Part shown: in pieces, positions 54,233 through 62,569 of the stretch | How the letters are laid out: every line of letters begins with the position of its first letter | Position numbering within the stretch: the first letter of the stretch is position 1 | DNA from: Halogeometricum rufum | GTDB lineage: Archaea; Halobacteriota; Halobacteria; Halobacteriales; Haloferacaceae | DNA length: 64,000 bases | Assembly (NCBI RefSeq): GCF_900112175.1 | Contig: NZ_FOYT01000001.1 | Coordinates: 248,001 to 312,000, forward strand | Direction: 5' to 3' | Program-made: the position numbers and the translations under genes | The notes under the pieces: generated by a model | What the model was told of the DNA's origin: nothing | The model's database searches: none | What the model saw: only the letters and a program-made list of their open reading frames with translations

Positions 54233-54712
54233 TCACTCCGCCGATAGGTTCGGTGCCGGGTCGGCCCCGGTTTCGGCGGACGCCTCCTCAGCGCGACGCT
54301 TCAGCGCCTCGTTCATGGCGACGAAGCCCGCCTCCGTGTCGTCGCCGACGAACCGGAACAGCAGTCCGGCGAGGACGCCCGTGAACGCCTCCGAGTGGAC
54401 GAAGCGCGTTCCCGCCCCGCCGTCGAGGGGTTCCAGTTCGAACCGGTGGTCGCCGTCGAACAGACCGGGGACGAACAGGTGACCGCGCCAGCGGAACTCG
54501 CGGTTCGGGTCCGCGGCGGTCACTCTGGGCCGGAAGCTCATCCCGCGGCCGTTCGGCGGCGTCAGTCGCACGTGCGGGCGCGCCCCGACGTTCGGCTGGC
54601 CGGTGATGCGCGCGAACGGGTTCCACGCCCCGTAGTCCTCGAAGTCGGTGAGGACCTCCCACACGCGTTCGGGCGTCGCGTCGATGTCGATGGCCGTCCG
54701 AATCTCTCTCAT
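54233..54712 (-). CDS. SRPBCC/polyketide-cyclase family protein
   Basis: 159 residues. START-like fold: EIRTAIDIDATPERVWEVLTDFEDYGAWNPFAR at the N terminus, then FRWRGHLFVPGLFDGDHRFELEPLDGGAGTRFVHSEAFTGVLAGLLF. The W-E/D-Y-x-x-WNPF pattern is the family signature. These proteins bind hydrophobic ligands; the cargo is unknown. It lies on the same strand and 80 bases upstream of the permease. Confidence 0.85.
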   Translation of the reverse strand: MREIRTAIDIDATPERVWEVLTDFEDYGAWNPFARITGQPNVGARPHVRLTPPNGRGMSFRPRVTAADPNREFRWRGHLFVPGLFDGDHRFELEPLDGGAGTRFVHSEAFTGVLAGLLFRFVGDDTEAGFVAMNEALKRRAEEASAETGADPAPNLSAE

Positions 54713-54792
54713 CGAGAGTCAGACGCTGCAGAGGAGCATAACTCTCGCGTGCGACCGGGTCGCAGTTCGCTCGGCGCGCCCGAACTCGGGAC

Positions 54793-55692
54793 CTACTTCG
54801 TCGGGTAGTCGGTGGCGAACACGTCCTCGACGACGGGTTCGTCGTCGGCCTCGTCGGCCGCCGGACTGACGCTGCCGGTCTGGTAGCCGTGCAGGTCGAG
54901 GGTGACGTGGTCGAAGCCGAGGTCGGACAGTTCCTCGCGGACGGCGGCGACGAAGTCGGGGTTCAGCGCCGTCTCCAACTCCTCGGCGGCGACTTCGATG
55001 CGGGCGAGTCCGTCGTGGTCGCGGACGCGGAACTGCGAGAACCCCCACTGGCGGACGACGCGTTCGGCCCTCTCGACGCGCGTCAGGCGTTCCTCGGTCA
55101 CCTCGATGCCGGTCGGGATGCGCGAGGAGAGACAGGCCATCGACGGCTTGTCGGCGACCGAGAGTCCGTAGTCGTCGGCGATGGCGCGCACCTCCTCCTT
55201 GTCGATGTCGTGCGCGAGAAGCGGCGAGAGCACCTCTAGCTCCTCGACGGCGCGCAGTCCGGGCCGGTGGCCCTCGCCGGGGTCGGAGGCGTTCGTCCCG
55301 TCGCACACCGTCTCGATGCCGCGGTCGCGGGCGGCGTCGTACATCCGACCGAGGCGCATCGTCCGGCAGTGGTAACACCGGTCGCCGTCGTTCTCGACGA
55401 AGTCGGGGTTGTCGAGTTCGGAGAACTCCACGACTTCGTGACGGATGCCGATTTCGTCGGCGACGCGGCGAGCGTCGTCCAACTCCTCGGCGGGGAGCGT
55501 CTCTGACTTGGCCGTGCACGCGACGGCGTCGTCGCCGATGGCGTCGTGGGCGAGGGCGGCGACGACGGCGGAGTCGACGCCGCCGGAGAACGCGACGAGC
55601 ACCCCGTCCCGCTCTCCGAGCGACGCGCGCGCCGCCGCGGCCTTCTCGGTGAGCGTCGGGTCGGTGTCGGCCGGCGTGTCCGCGTCGGGCAT
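54793..55692 (-). CDS. larE: LarE-type ATP-dependent sacrificial sulfur transferase
   Basis: 299 residues from MPDADTPADTDPTLTEKAAA. PP-loop ATPase motif VAFSGGVDSAVVAAL (about 33-47), then GDRCYHCRTMRLGRM (CxxC) and DKPSMACLSSRIPTG. The CYHC pair plus the third Cys in SMACLSS suggests the cluster-forming LarE type. LarE inserts sulfur into the nickel-pincer cofactor of lactate racemase. LarA, LarB and LarC are absent from the window, so either they are elsewhere or this is a paralog for another sulfur transfer. Confidence 0.88.
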   Translation of the reverse strand: MPDADTPADTDPTLTEKAAAARASLGERDGVLVAFSGGVDSAVVAALAHDAIGDDAVACTAKSETLPAEELDDARRVADEIGIRHEVVEFSELDNPDFVENDGDRCYHCRTMRLGRMYDAARDRGIETVCDGTNASDPGEGHRPGLRAVEELEVLSPLLAHDIDKEEVRAIADDYGLSVADKPSMACLSSRIPTGIEVTEERLTRVERAERVVRQWGFSQFRVRDHDGLARIEVAAEELETALNPDFVAAVREELSDLGFDHVTLDLHGYQTGSVSPAADEADDEPVVEDVFATDYPTK

Positions 55693-56023
55693 GGTTCCCG
55701 TTTCCCGCGGAGCGGCAAAAGCGCGTTGTCCCCGGCCCGGGCCGCCGGGTTCGCTCGCACCGCCGCGCCGTCCCGCGTCGGTGCGCCTCCCGCCGCGCCG
55801 GCGTCTCGGCCCGCGGCCGCGAGACGCCCCACGACCACGAGACGCGCCGTGGCCACAAGACACAGGAACGCCACGACCGGACCTCGACGGGAGAGGTCCG
55901 ACGCTCGGCCGCACCCCGCCAGCACGGGCGTCCCGCCGTTCGGCACGCGCCGAGCGCCGTGTCTCCCCGCCGAACGGGGTTCGCGTCCGTGCTGACGGCG
56001 GCCCGCGTCGGGACACACGCACC
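55693..56023. other. 331-base GC-rich spacer without a recognisable gene
   Basis: Between larE (divergent) and the small-protein cassette. Mostly GC-rich, with no clear TATA box for either direction, no tRNA, and no convincing hairpin. It contains repeats of the type CACGACCACGAGACGCG...GACACAGG, which I cannot interpret. Short frames here are arginine-rich and not gene-like. Confidence 0.4.
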
Positions 56024-56137
56024 ATGACCCGAAGACAGCAGCCGACCGAACCGGACGAATCGCACGACGCGCCCGAGGGACTCGCCGGCGACTCCGCCGC
56101 GGCCGGCACCGCTGGCGCGCGAGGTGACCCGCGATGA
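56024..56137 (+). CDS. Possible 37-residue leading protein of an overlapping cassette
   Basis: MTRRQQPTEPDESHDAPEGL then AGDSAAAGTAGARGDPR. Very acidic and Pro/Ala/Gly-rich, with no fold signature. Its TGA (56135-56137) overlaps the ATG of the next gene by ATGA, the same four-base coupling seen further down the cassette. That architecture is the main support; by itself it could be chance. Confidence 0.35.
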   Translation: MTRRQQPTEPDESHDAPEGLAGDSAAAGTAGARGDPR

Positions 56138-56469
56138 CGGACGCCGACGACTGGGACGAGACGCCGGGGTCGGCGCTCGAACCGTTCCCGAGCGTCCGCG
56201 GCACGAGTCGGTTGCTCGGCGTGAACACCGAGGGCCAACCCGTCTACTACGACGAGGAGGCGCACGCCCGACGCGACGCGCCCGCGGACGCCGACGCCGA
56301 GGACTGGCGCGACGACCGACCGCTGGACGAGGACGCGACGGTCGGTGACCTCCTCGACGACGTCGAGGAGTCCGTCGGGTGGGACGAACTCACGGACTAC
56401 GCGAGGGACCACCTCCCCGGGATGGACGCCGACGACGGCGACGACGGGACGGGAGGTGACCGCACGTGA
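56134..56469 (+). CDS. Small acidic protein, paralog 1 of an overlapping cassette
   Basis: 111 residues. Shared core with the next gene: LLGVNTEGQPVYYDEEAHAR, then DATVGDLLDDVEESVGWDELTDYARDHLP. The PVYYDEE segment and the DVEESVGWDEL-DYARDH helix are almost identical to the paralog. No known domain; extremely acidic, no membrane segment. It overlaps both neighbours by four bases, so translation is coupled. Function unknown. Confidence 0.75.
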   Translation: MTDADDWDETPGSALEPFPSVRGTSRLLGVNTEGQPVYYDEEAHARRDAPADADAEDWRDDRPLDEDATVGDLLDDVEESVGWDELTDYARDHLPGMDADDGDDGTGGDRT

Positions 56470-56765
56470 GCGAGGACGGTCTGCAGAAACTCGGCGTCGA
56501 CGCCGAGGGGACGCCCGTCTACTACGACGCAGAACGACACAGTCGCGTCGACGGCCACGCCGGGTCCGAGAGCGTCGCCCGCGAGGACGGCGTCTCGCTG
56601 GAACAGTCCACCTCGGTCGGCCAACTGATTCGAGAGATAGAGGACGACGTCGGCTGGGACGAACTCTCCGACTACGCGCGGGACCACGCCCCCGAGGAGG
56701 GTCTCGACACCGAGGCCGACATCGGACGGAAGGGGTCGCCCGACGAGGACGGCGGCGCCGACTGA
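56466..56765 (+). CDS. Small acidic protein, paralog 2 of an overlapping cassette
   Basis: 99 residues from GTG 56466: MSEDGLQKLGVDAEGTPVYY, then STSVGQLIREIEDDVGWDELSDYARDHAP. Matches the upstream paralog in LGV-EG-PVYYD-E-H-R and VGWDEL-DYARDH, while the linker differs. Start overlaps the upstream stop (GTGA). It is followed 47 bases later by the FNR-type reductase gene on the same strand, so all may be one operon. Confidence 0.75.
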   Translation: MSEDGLQKLGVDAEGTPVYYDAERHSRVDGHAGSESVAREDGVSLEQSTSVGQLIREIEDDVGWDELSDYARDHAPEEGLDTEADIGRKGSPDEDGGAD

Positions 56766-56812
56766 CGCACCCGCCGCCAGCGTCAAAGCCGTCGCGGCCG
56801 AACCGGGGAGCG

Positions 56813-57889
56813 ATGCCGACGGACCCTTCCATCGAGTCGGACGCCGAGGCGGCGGAGATAGAGAACCACGACGCCACCGTCGTCGACGTGACGACGATGG
56901 ACGAGGACCGCACGGACGAGATAGAGGCGGCGGTCGACACCCACCGCGAGGCGATACGCGAGCGACTCGACATCGAGGAGACGCTCGGTCCTCTCGGCGA
57001 GAGCGGCGACGCGTGGGACCGCGTGACCGCCGAACTGTCGGCACAGGGCGAGGAGGAACTCAGCGGGAAGCTGGAGGCGCTGAAGAAACGGCTGGAGCGG
57101 CCGTACCCGTCGCTCGTGAGCATCAGATTCGAGATCGGGTCGGCGGCCGACGACCCCGACGACACCTCTTTCGAGTTCGTCCCCGGCCAGTACGTGCGAA
57201 TCAGCTACCAGGACGAGGAACCGCGCGTCTACTCCATCGCCAGTTCCCCCAACCGCGACGGCGTCGAACTCTGCATCCGGCGGGTGCCGGGCGGCGAACT
57301 CACGCCGGACCTGTGCGAACGGGTCCAACCGGGCGACGACCTGTTCGTCCGCGGCCCGTACGGCGACGAACTCATGCTCTCGGAACCGTCCGACCGCGAC
57401 CTGGTGTTCGTGGCGACGGGCACCGGCGTCGCGCCGTTCAAGAGCATGATAGACTACGTCTTCGAGGAGGGGATGGACGAGTGCGACGGCGAGCGCCGGG
57501 ACGTCTGGCTGTTTCTGGGCTCCTCGTGGGAGGACCACCTCCCCTATCGGGAGGCGTTCCGCGCCCGCGACGACGAACGCGACAACTTCCACTTCGTCCC
57601 CACCCTGAGCCGCGAGAACTACCTCACCGACTGGACCGGCGAGACCGACTACGTGCAGTTCTGCCTCCTCAAGTACCTCGACAGCGAGGCGACGGACCTC
57701 GACGCCCTCCCCGACGAGTTCGCCGACTACGTGGACGAAGACCCCGTGGGCGACGTCGACGCCCGCATCGACCCCGACGCGATGGAGGTGTACGTCTGCG
57801 GCATCGGCGCGATGTGCGACCGGGTGACGAACGTCGTCGAGTCCGTCGGCGTCCGCGAGGAGTACCTCGACGTGGAGAGCTACGGCTAA
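56813..57889 (+). CDS. FAD/NAD(P)-binding oxidoreductase of the ferredoxin-reductase type
   Basis: 358 residues from MPTDPSIESDAEAAEIENHD. The first about 110 residues are a helical acidic N-terminal extension. Then FAD domain FEFVPGQYVRISYQDEEPRVYSIASSP (RxYS), GGELTPDLCERVQPGDDLFVRGPYG, and NAD(P) domain LVFVATGTGVAPFKSMIDYVFEE, ending EVYVCGIGAMCDRV. It moves electrons between NAD(P)H and a redox partner that is not visible here. Located just after the small-protein cassette. Confidence 0.9.
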   Translation: MPTDPSIESDAEAAEIENHDATVVDVTTMDEDRTDEIEAAVDTHREAIRERLDIEETLGPLGESGDAWDRVTAELSAQGEEELSGKLEALKKRLERPYPSLVSIRFEIGSAADDPDDTSFEFVPGQYVRISYQDEEPRVYSIASSPNRDGVELCIRRVPGGELTPDLCERVQPGDDLFVRGPYGDELMLSEPSDRDLVFVATGTGVAPFKSMIDYVFEEGMDECDGERRDVWLFLGSSWEDHLPYREAFRARDDERDNFHFVPTLSRENYLTDWTGETDYVQFCLLKYLDSEATDLDALPDEFADYVDEDPVGDVDARIDPDAMEVYVCGIGAMCDRVTNVVESVGVREEYLDVESYG

Positions 57890-57937
57890 CCGCCCGACCC
57901 GTAACGTTTTGTCGGGGCGGGCGATACTCCACGCCGA

Positions 57938-59980
57938 ATGGAGTTCGAGGCTATCCCGGGCGTCGGGGAGAAGACGGCCGAAGCGCTGTCCCAACTCGAC
58001 GACGCCGAACGGGCGTTGGCCGACGGGGACGTGGCCGCTCTCGCCCGCGCCCCGGGCCTCACGGAGGGGCGCGCGGCCGCCATCGCGCGCGGGGCCATCC
58101 GCCGCAGGCACGACGACGACGGCGACTTCCTCGCCACGGACCGCGCCCGCGAGGTGTACCGCGACGTGCTCTCGTTGCTCCGCGAGCGAACCGTCACCGC
58201 CTACGCCGAGAAGCGACTGGAGACGTTCTACCCCACGGCCTCGGCGTCGCGCATCGAGGAGGTGCGCGCGTTCGCGGAGGCGGCCGTCGAACGCGACCCG
58301 GACCCGGCCGTCCTCGACGCACTCGACGGCGTGGCGTCGTTGGAACCCGCCGCGGGCATCCGCGTCCGCGAGCGCTGTCTCGCGACCGCCGACGCCGAAC
58401 GCTACGCCGCCGCCAAGGAGGCGTTCCCCGAACTGTCGGTCGAAGTCGTCGAGGACGCCCGCGGCCTCTCGGAACTCGCTCGCTCGTACGCCACCGTCGT
58501 CGCCCTCGACGAGGCGTTCGCGGGCGTGGACGTGGAGGGCGACGTGCGCGTGCGCCCCGACGCCGCCGACCACCCCGACGAGATAGTGCCGGAGCGAGTG
58601 CTGGCGTTCTTCGCGCAGAACCGCGAGCGAATCCGCGCCGCCGCGGACGTGCACGAGGCCGCCGGACTGGACGCGCCGTGTGACCTCGACCACCTCCGCG
58701 ACGCCCTCTCGCGACTGGACGACGACGGCACCATCGTCGGCGACGAGGAACTGGACCGCCTGACGAACGCCGTCGACGACGTCGACGCCGCCGTCTCGAC
58801 GGCCGAATCCGTCGCCAACGACCACCTCCGCGACGCCATCCGCGAACGCGACGTGACCATCGAGGGGACGGACTTCCTCTCGCTGGTCGAACAGGGCGCC
58901 CGCGTGGACTCGCTGCTGTCGCGGGAACTCGAAGACCAGTACGCCGACGCCGTCGCCACCGCCCGAGAGCATCTGGTCGAGTCGCTGTCGCTCCGCCCCG
59001 AGGAGGCGGACGTCGCCACGCGCGTCTTCTCGGACGACCCGTCGTTCCCCGTCGACTACGACGAGGAACTCCTCTCGCGCCTCCGCGCGGAACTGAAAGC
59101 CGGGCGCGACCGACGCGCCGTCCGACTGAAGCGCGAACTGGCCGCGGACCTCTCCGCCCTCCGCGACCCGGTCGGCGAGATGGTCTCGGACGCCCTCGAA
59201 CTGGACGTGGAACTTGCCGTCTCGCGGTTCGCCCGCGACTTCGACTGCTCGTTCCCGACGTTCGTCGCGGACGGCGGCGCGGCGACGACGGACGGCGGTG
59301 CGCGCGACGGCGATGGCGGTGCGCGCGGCGACGGCGCGGGCGGCGGGTTCGCCGTCGAGGCCGGGCGGTCCCCCCTGCTCGACGTGCCGTTCGAGGCGGC
59401 CGACCCGGTGGACTACGCCGTCTCGGGCGTCACCCTCCTCTCGGGCGTCAACTCCGGCGGGAAGACGTCGACGCTCGACCTGGTGGCTCTCGTCGTCGTC
59501 CTCGCGCAGATGGGCCTGCCCGTCCCCGCAGACCGCGTCGAACTCGAACGCTTCTCGGAACTGCACTACTACGCGAAGTCGCAAGGGACGCTGGACGCGG
59601 GGGCGTTCGAGAGCACCCTGCGGGACTTCCGCGAACTCGTCGACGGCGAGTCGAACCGTCTGGTCCTCGTGGACGAACTGGAGAGCATCACCGAACCCGG
59701 CGCGTCGGCGAAAATAATCGCCGGCATCCTCGAAGCCCTCGACGACCAGTCGGCGACGGCGGTGTTCGTCTCCCACCTCGCCAGCGAGATACGCGAGGCG
59801 GCCGGGTTCGACGTCGCCGTCGACGGCATCGAGGCGGTCGGACTGGCCGACGGCGAACTCGTCGTGAACCGCTCGCCCGTCAAGGACCACCTCGCGCGTT
59901 CGACGCCGGAACTCATCGTGGAGAAACTCGCGGGCGAGGACGGGTCGGGGTTCTACGACCGACTGCTGGAGAAGTTCTGA
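57938..59980 (+). CDS. mutS5: MutS-family ATPase with N-terminal helix-hairpin-helix
   Basis: 680 residues. The N-terminal region FEAIPGVGEKTAEALSQLDD and LARAPGLTEGRAAAIARGA is a pair of HhH DNA-binding motifs. Core and clamp helices follow, then the ATPase: Walker A LLSGVNSGGKTSTLDLVALV (about 500-519) and Walker B LVLVDELESITEPGASAKI (DELESITEPG in place of DEPGRGT), and switch VFVSHLASEI. No MutS I domain for mismatch recognition is evident, so it belongs to the MutS5/MutS2-like archaeal group, perhaps acting on branched DNA. Upstream of a membrane protein and the Orc1/Cdc6 gene. Confidence 0.92.
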   Translation: MEFEAIPGVGEKTAEALSQLDDAERALADGDVAALARAPGLTEGRAAAIARGAIRRRHDDDGDFLATDRAREVYRDVLSLLRERTVTAYAEKRLETFYPTASASRIEEVRAFAEAAVERDPDPAVLDALDGVASLEPAAGIRVRERCLATADAERYAAAKEAFPELSVEVVEDARGLSELARSYATVVALDEAFAGVDVEGDVRVRPDAADHPDEIVPERVLAFFAQNRERIRAAADVHEAAGLDAPCDLDHLRDALSRLDDDGTIVGDEELDRLTNAVDDVDAAVSTAESVANDHLRDAIRERDVTIEGTDFLSLVEQGARVDSLLSRELEDQYADAVATAREHLVESLSLRPEEADVATRVFSDDPSFPVDYDEELLSRLRAELKAGRDRRAVRLKRELAADLSALRDPVGEMVSDALELDVELAVSRFARDFDCSFPTFVADGGAATTDGGARDGDGGARGDGAGGGFAVEAGRSPLLDVPFEAADPVDYAVSGVTLLSGVNSGGKTSTLDLVALVVVLAQMGLPVPADRVELERFSELHYYAKSQGTLDAGAFESTLRDFRELVDGESNRLVLVDELESITEPGASAKIIAGILEALDDQSATAVFVSHLASEIREAAGFDVAVDGIEAVGLADGELVVNRSPVKDHLARSTPELIVEKLAGEDGSGFYDRLLEKF

Positions 59981-60025
59981 GCGACCCGACGGGGATTTAT
60001 CACGTTCTCGGTCGGAGCGACGGGT

Positions 60026-60454
60026 ATGGTCCCCGACGCAGACGCCGCCGACGCGAACGCCACGTCAGACGACGCGAACACTGCTTCCGACGACGCGAAC
60101 ACTGCTTCCGACGACGCGAACGTCACTCCCGACAGCGCCGAACCGCCCTTGACCGACGCGACAGTCCTCCCGGACGGCGGCACCGCCGCGGGTGGAGACG
60201 ACGCCGCCGGACCGACTCCCGAGGCGGACCCGACGTACGACGTGGTGTATCGGGCGACCCGCGACGCGATGTGGGACGTGGTGGGGACGGCGACGCTCAT
60301 CCTCTTCTACCTCGCTCTCGCGGCCGTCGGGTTCTCCGTCGCCGCGAGCGGACTGCTCGGCGGAATCGGACCGGCGACTATCGGTCTCGGTGCGGTCGGC
60401 TTGCTCGTCGGCCTGTTCAGCGCCTACCGGGTGTACGTCCTCGTGACCGAGTGA
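60026..60454 (+). CDS. Membrane protein with repetitive acidic N terminus
   Basis: 142 residues. Residues 1-75 are acidic and repetitive (DDANTASDDANTASDDANVT), followed by two hydrophobic segments (about 88-112 and 116-138). GATTTATCAC (about 59994-60003) is about 28 bases upstream, so it is likely transcribed. No known function. Confidence 0.65.
   Translation: MVPDADAADANATSDDANTASDDANTASDDANVTPDSAEPPLTDATVLPDGGTAAGGDDAAGPTPEADPTYDVVYRATRDAMWDVVGTATLILFYLALAAVGFSVAASGLLGGIGPATIGLGAVGLLVGLFSAYRVYVLVTE
60050..60121 (+). repeat. 21-bp tandem repeat inside a membrane-protein gene
   Basis: GACGCGAACACTGCTTCCGA followed by C occurs at 60071-60091 and 60092-60112. A degenerate copy precedes it (60050-60070) and a partial copy follows (60113-60121). 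In frame, each copy encodes DANTASD. Confidence 0.85.
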
Positions 60455-60607
60455 GGGGCCGCCGGACCCCCATCCGCGACCGCGCTCCCGACGAGTCGGA
60501 TTTAGTGAACGTGTGGATACGGCGCTTGCAGCCGGTTTCCGGTCCACTTTCACTTTCACTCCGCCGCTGGGGAACGGTTAAGTAGACTGCTATTCGTAAT
60601 CGAATCG

Positions 60608-61732
60608 ATGAGGGACGACCCCGAGGAGGGGATGCTATCGTGGGACGAGACGGTGTTCCGCGACGAGCACGTCTTCGAGATAGACTACGTTCCGGAGACG
60701 TTCAACCACCGCGAGACGCAACTGCAGAGCCTCAAGTACGCTCTCAGACCCGCGGTCCGCGGCTCCCGGCCGCTCAACACCATCGTCCGCGGGCCGCCGG
60801 GGACGGGCAAGACGACGGCCGTCCAGAAACTGTACGGCGAACTCGGCGCGCAGTCGGGCGTCCGGACCGTCCGCGTCAACTGTCAGGTGGACTCGACGCG
60901 CTACGCCGTCTTCTCCCGCATCTTCGAGCACATCTTCGAGTACGAACCCCCCTCCTCGGGCATCTCGTTCAAGAAGCTGTTCGGCCAGATAACCGACCGC
61001 CTCGTCGAGGACGAGGAAGTTCTCGCCGTCGCCCTCGACGACGTGAACTACCTGTTCTACGAGAACGAGGCCTCCGACACCCTCTACTCGCTGCTCCGCG
61101 CCCACGAGACGCACTCGGGGGCGCGCATCGGCGTCATCATCGTCTCCTCGGACCTCGCCTTGGACGTCATCGAGGAACTCGACGGCCGCGTGCAGAGCGT
61201 CTTCCGCCCCGAGGAGGTGTACTTCCCCGTCTACGGCGTCGACGAGATAGTCAGCATCCTCCGCGGCCGCGCCGACCGAGGGTTCCACGACGGCGTCATC
61301 GGCGACCCGGAACTGGACCGGGTGGCCGAACTCACCGCCGAGAGCGGCGACCTGCGCGTCGGCATCGACTTGCTCCGCCGCGCCGGCCTCCACGCCGAGA
61401 TGCGCGCCAGTCGGACGGTGACGCTCGACGACGTCGAGGCGGCGTACGACAAGTCGAAGTACGTCCATCTCTCGCGGTGTCTCCGCGGCCTCTCGGACTC
61501 AGAACGCGCACTGGTGCGCGTCATCGCCGAGTACGACGGCGAACAGGCCGGCACCGTCTACGAGGCGTTCCACGAGGAGACCGACCTCGGCTACACGCGC
61601 TACTCGGAGATAATCAACAAACTCGACCAACTCGGCATCATCGACACCGAGTACGCCGAGATAGAGGGTCGCGGTCGCTCCCGGTCGCTCTCCTTGGCCT
61701 ACGAGGCCGACGCCGTGTTGGACCGCCTCTGA
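60608..61732 (+). CDS. orc: Orc1/Cdc6-type replication initiator
   Basis: 374 residues. AAA+ part: Walker A IVRGPPGTGKTTAVQKL (about 60-76), Walker B VLAVALDDVNYLF (DDVN replaces DE), then sensor 1 IIVSSDLALDVIEEL, and the arginine-finger and sensor 2 region ESGDLRVGIDLLRRAG. The final 80 residues form a winged helix: LVRVIAEYDGEQAGTVYEAFHEE and YTRYSEIINKLDQLGII. It recognises origins and helps load MCM; haloarchaea have many copies. GGTTAAGTAG about 28 bases before the ATG is the likely TATA box. Confidence 0.95.
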   Translation: MRDDPEEGMLSWDETVFRDEHVFEIDYVPETFNHRETQLQSLKYALRPAVRGSRPLNTIVRGPPGTGKTTAVQKLYGELGAQSGVRTVRVNCQVDSTRYAVFSRIFEHIFEYEPPSSGISFKKLFGQITDRLVEDEEVLAVALDDVNYLFYENEASDTLYSLLRAHETHSGARIGVIIVSSDLALDVIEELDGRVQSVFRPEEVYFPVYGVDEIVSILRGRADRGFHDGVIGDPELDRVAELTAESGDLRVGIDLLRRAGLHAEMRASRTVTLDDVEAAYDKSKYVHLSRCLRGLSDSERALVRVIAEYDGEQAGTVYEAFHEETDLGYTRYSEIINKLDQLGIIDTEYAEIEGRGRSRSLSLAYEADAVLDRL

Positions 61733-61816
61733 GTCGCCGCGTCGGTGCGGCTTCCGTCCGTCTCCACACCCCGAACCGACCCGAACGTACATTCGCGTTC
61801 CCCGCGAGTCCCGTCC

Positions 61817-62530
61817 ATGGCGAGCGAAGACACCGACCGAGTCGCAATCGTGACGGCGGCGGGACGCGGAATCGGGGCGGCGTGCGCGCGACGACTGGCG
61901 GCGGACGGCTACGTGCCGGTCCTCCTCTCGAAGTCGGGGGCGGCCGTCGACGTGGCCGAGGAACTCGGCGGGGTGGGCTTCGAGGGGTCCGTCACCGACC
62001 CCGAGGACCTCGCGGCACTCGTGACGGCGGCCACCGAGCGATACGGACGCGTCGACGCCGTGGTGAACAACACCGGCCACCCCGCGACGGGTGACCTCCT
62101 CGACGTCGACGACGAGGCGTGGCACGAGGGACTGGACCTCGTCCTGTTGAACGCCGTCCGGACGGCCCGCCTCGTCACGCCGGTGATGCGTGAGGGCGAC
62201 GGCGGCGCGTTCGTGAACGTCTCGACGTTCTCGGCGTACGAACCGAGCGCCGAGTTCCCCGTCTCGTCGGTGCTCCGCGCCGGTCTCGGCGCGTTCACGA
62301 AACTGTACGCCGACCGCTACGCCGCGGACGGCATCCGGATGAACGCGGTCCTGCCGGGGTTCGTCGATAGCTACGACGTGGACGCGGAGACGCGGGACCG
62401 GATTCCGATGGGTCGCCCCGCGCGGACCGAGGAGATAGCCGACACCGTCGCGTACCTCCTCTCGCCCGCGGCGAGTTACGTCACTGGGCAGAACGTCCGC
62501 GTGGACGGGGGGCTGACCCGGAGCGTCTGA
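61817..62530 (+). CDS. Short-chain dehydrogenase-like protein without the catalytic Tyr/Lys
   Basis: 237 residues from ATG 61817 (MASEDTDRVAIVTAAGRGIG). Rossmann motif TAAGRGIGAACARRLA (TGxxxGxG-like), VVNNTGHPATG (NNAG-like) and AYLLSPAASYVTGQNVRVDGG at the end. The site that normally reads S...YxxxK is VNVSTFSAYEPSAEFPVSSVLRAGL: Ser is kept, but the Tyr position is Phe and the Lys position is Ser. It may therefore not be a normal ketoreductase. Known in a YkvO-like subgroup; cofactor binding appears intact. It faces the next SDR gene in convergent direction. Confidence 0.85.
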   Translation: MASEDTDRVAIVTAAGRGIGAACARRLAADGYVPVLLSKSGAAVDVAEELGGVGFEGSVTDPEDLAALVTAATERYGRVDAVVNNTGHPATGDLLDVDDEAWHEGLDLVLLNAVRTARLVTPVMREGDGGAFVNVSTFSAYEPSAEFPVSSVLRAGLGAFTKLYADRYAADGIRMNAVLPGFVDSYDVDAETRDRIPMGRPARTEEIADTVAYLLSPAASYVTGQNVRVDGGLTRSV

Positions 62531-62569
62531 GTTCGAGACCGACTCGGCGGACGGGGTGACGCGGGCCGC

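Noticed and set aside
56783-59890. A 1035-codon open frame on the minus strand
   Set aside because: It lies antisense to the FNR-type reductase and MutS genes. Its open state is due to the GC-rich third positions of those genes; its translation has no family motif.
61745-61816. An upstream extension of the SDR gene
   Set aside because: The frame is open, but the translation before the ATG at 61817 (RLPSVSTPRTDPNVHSR) is not SDR-like.
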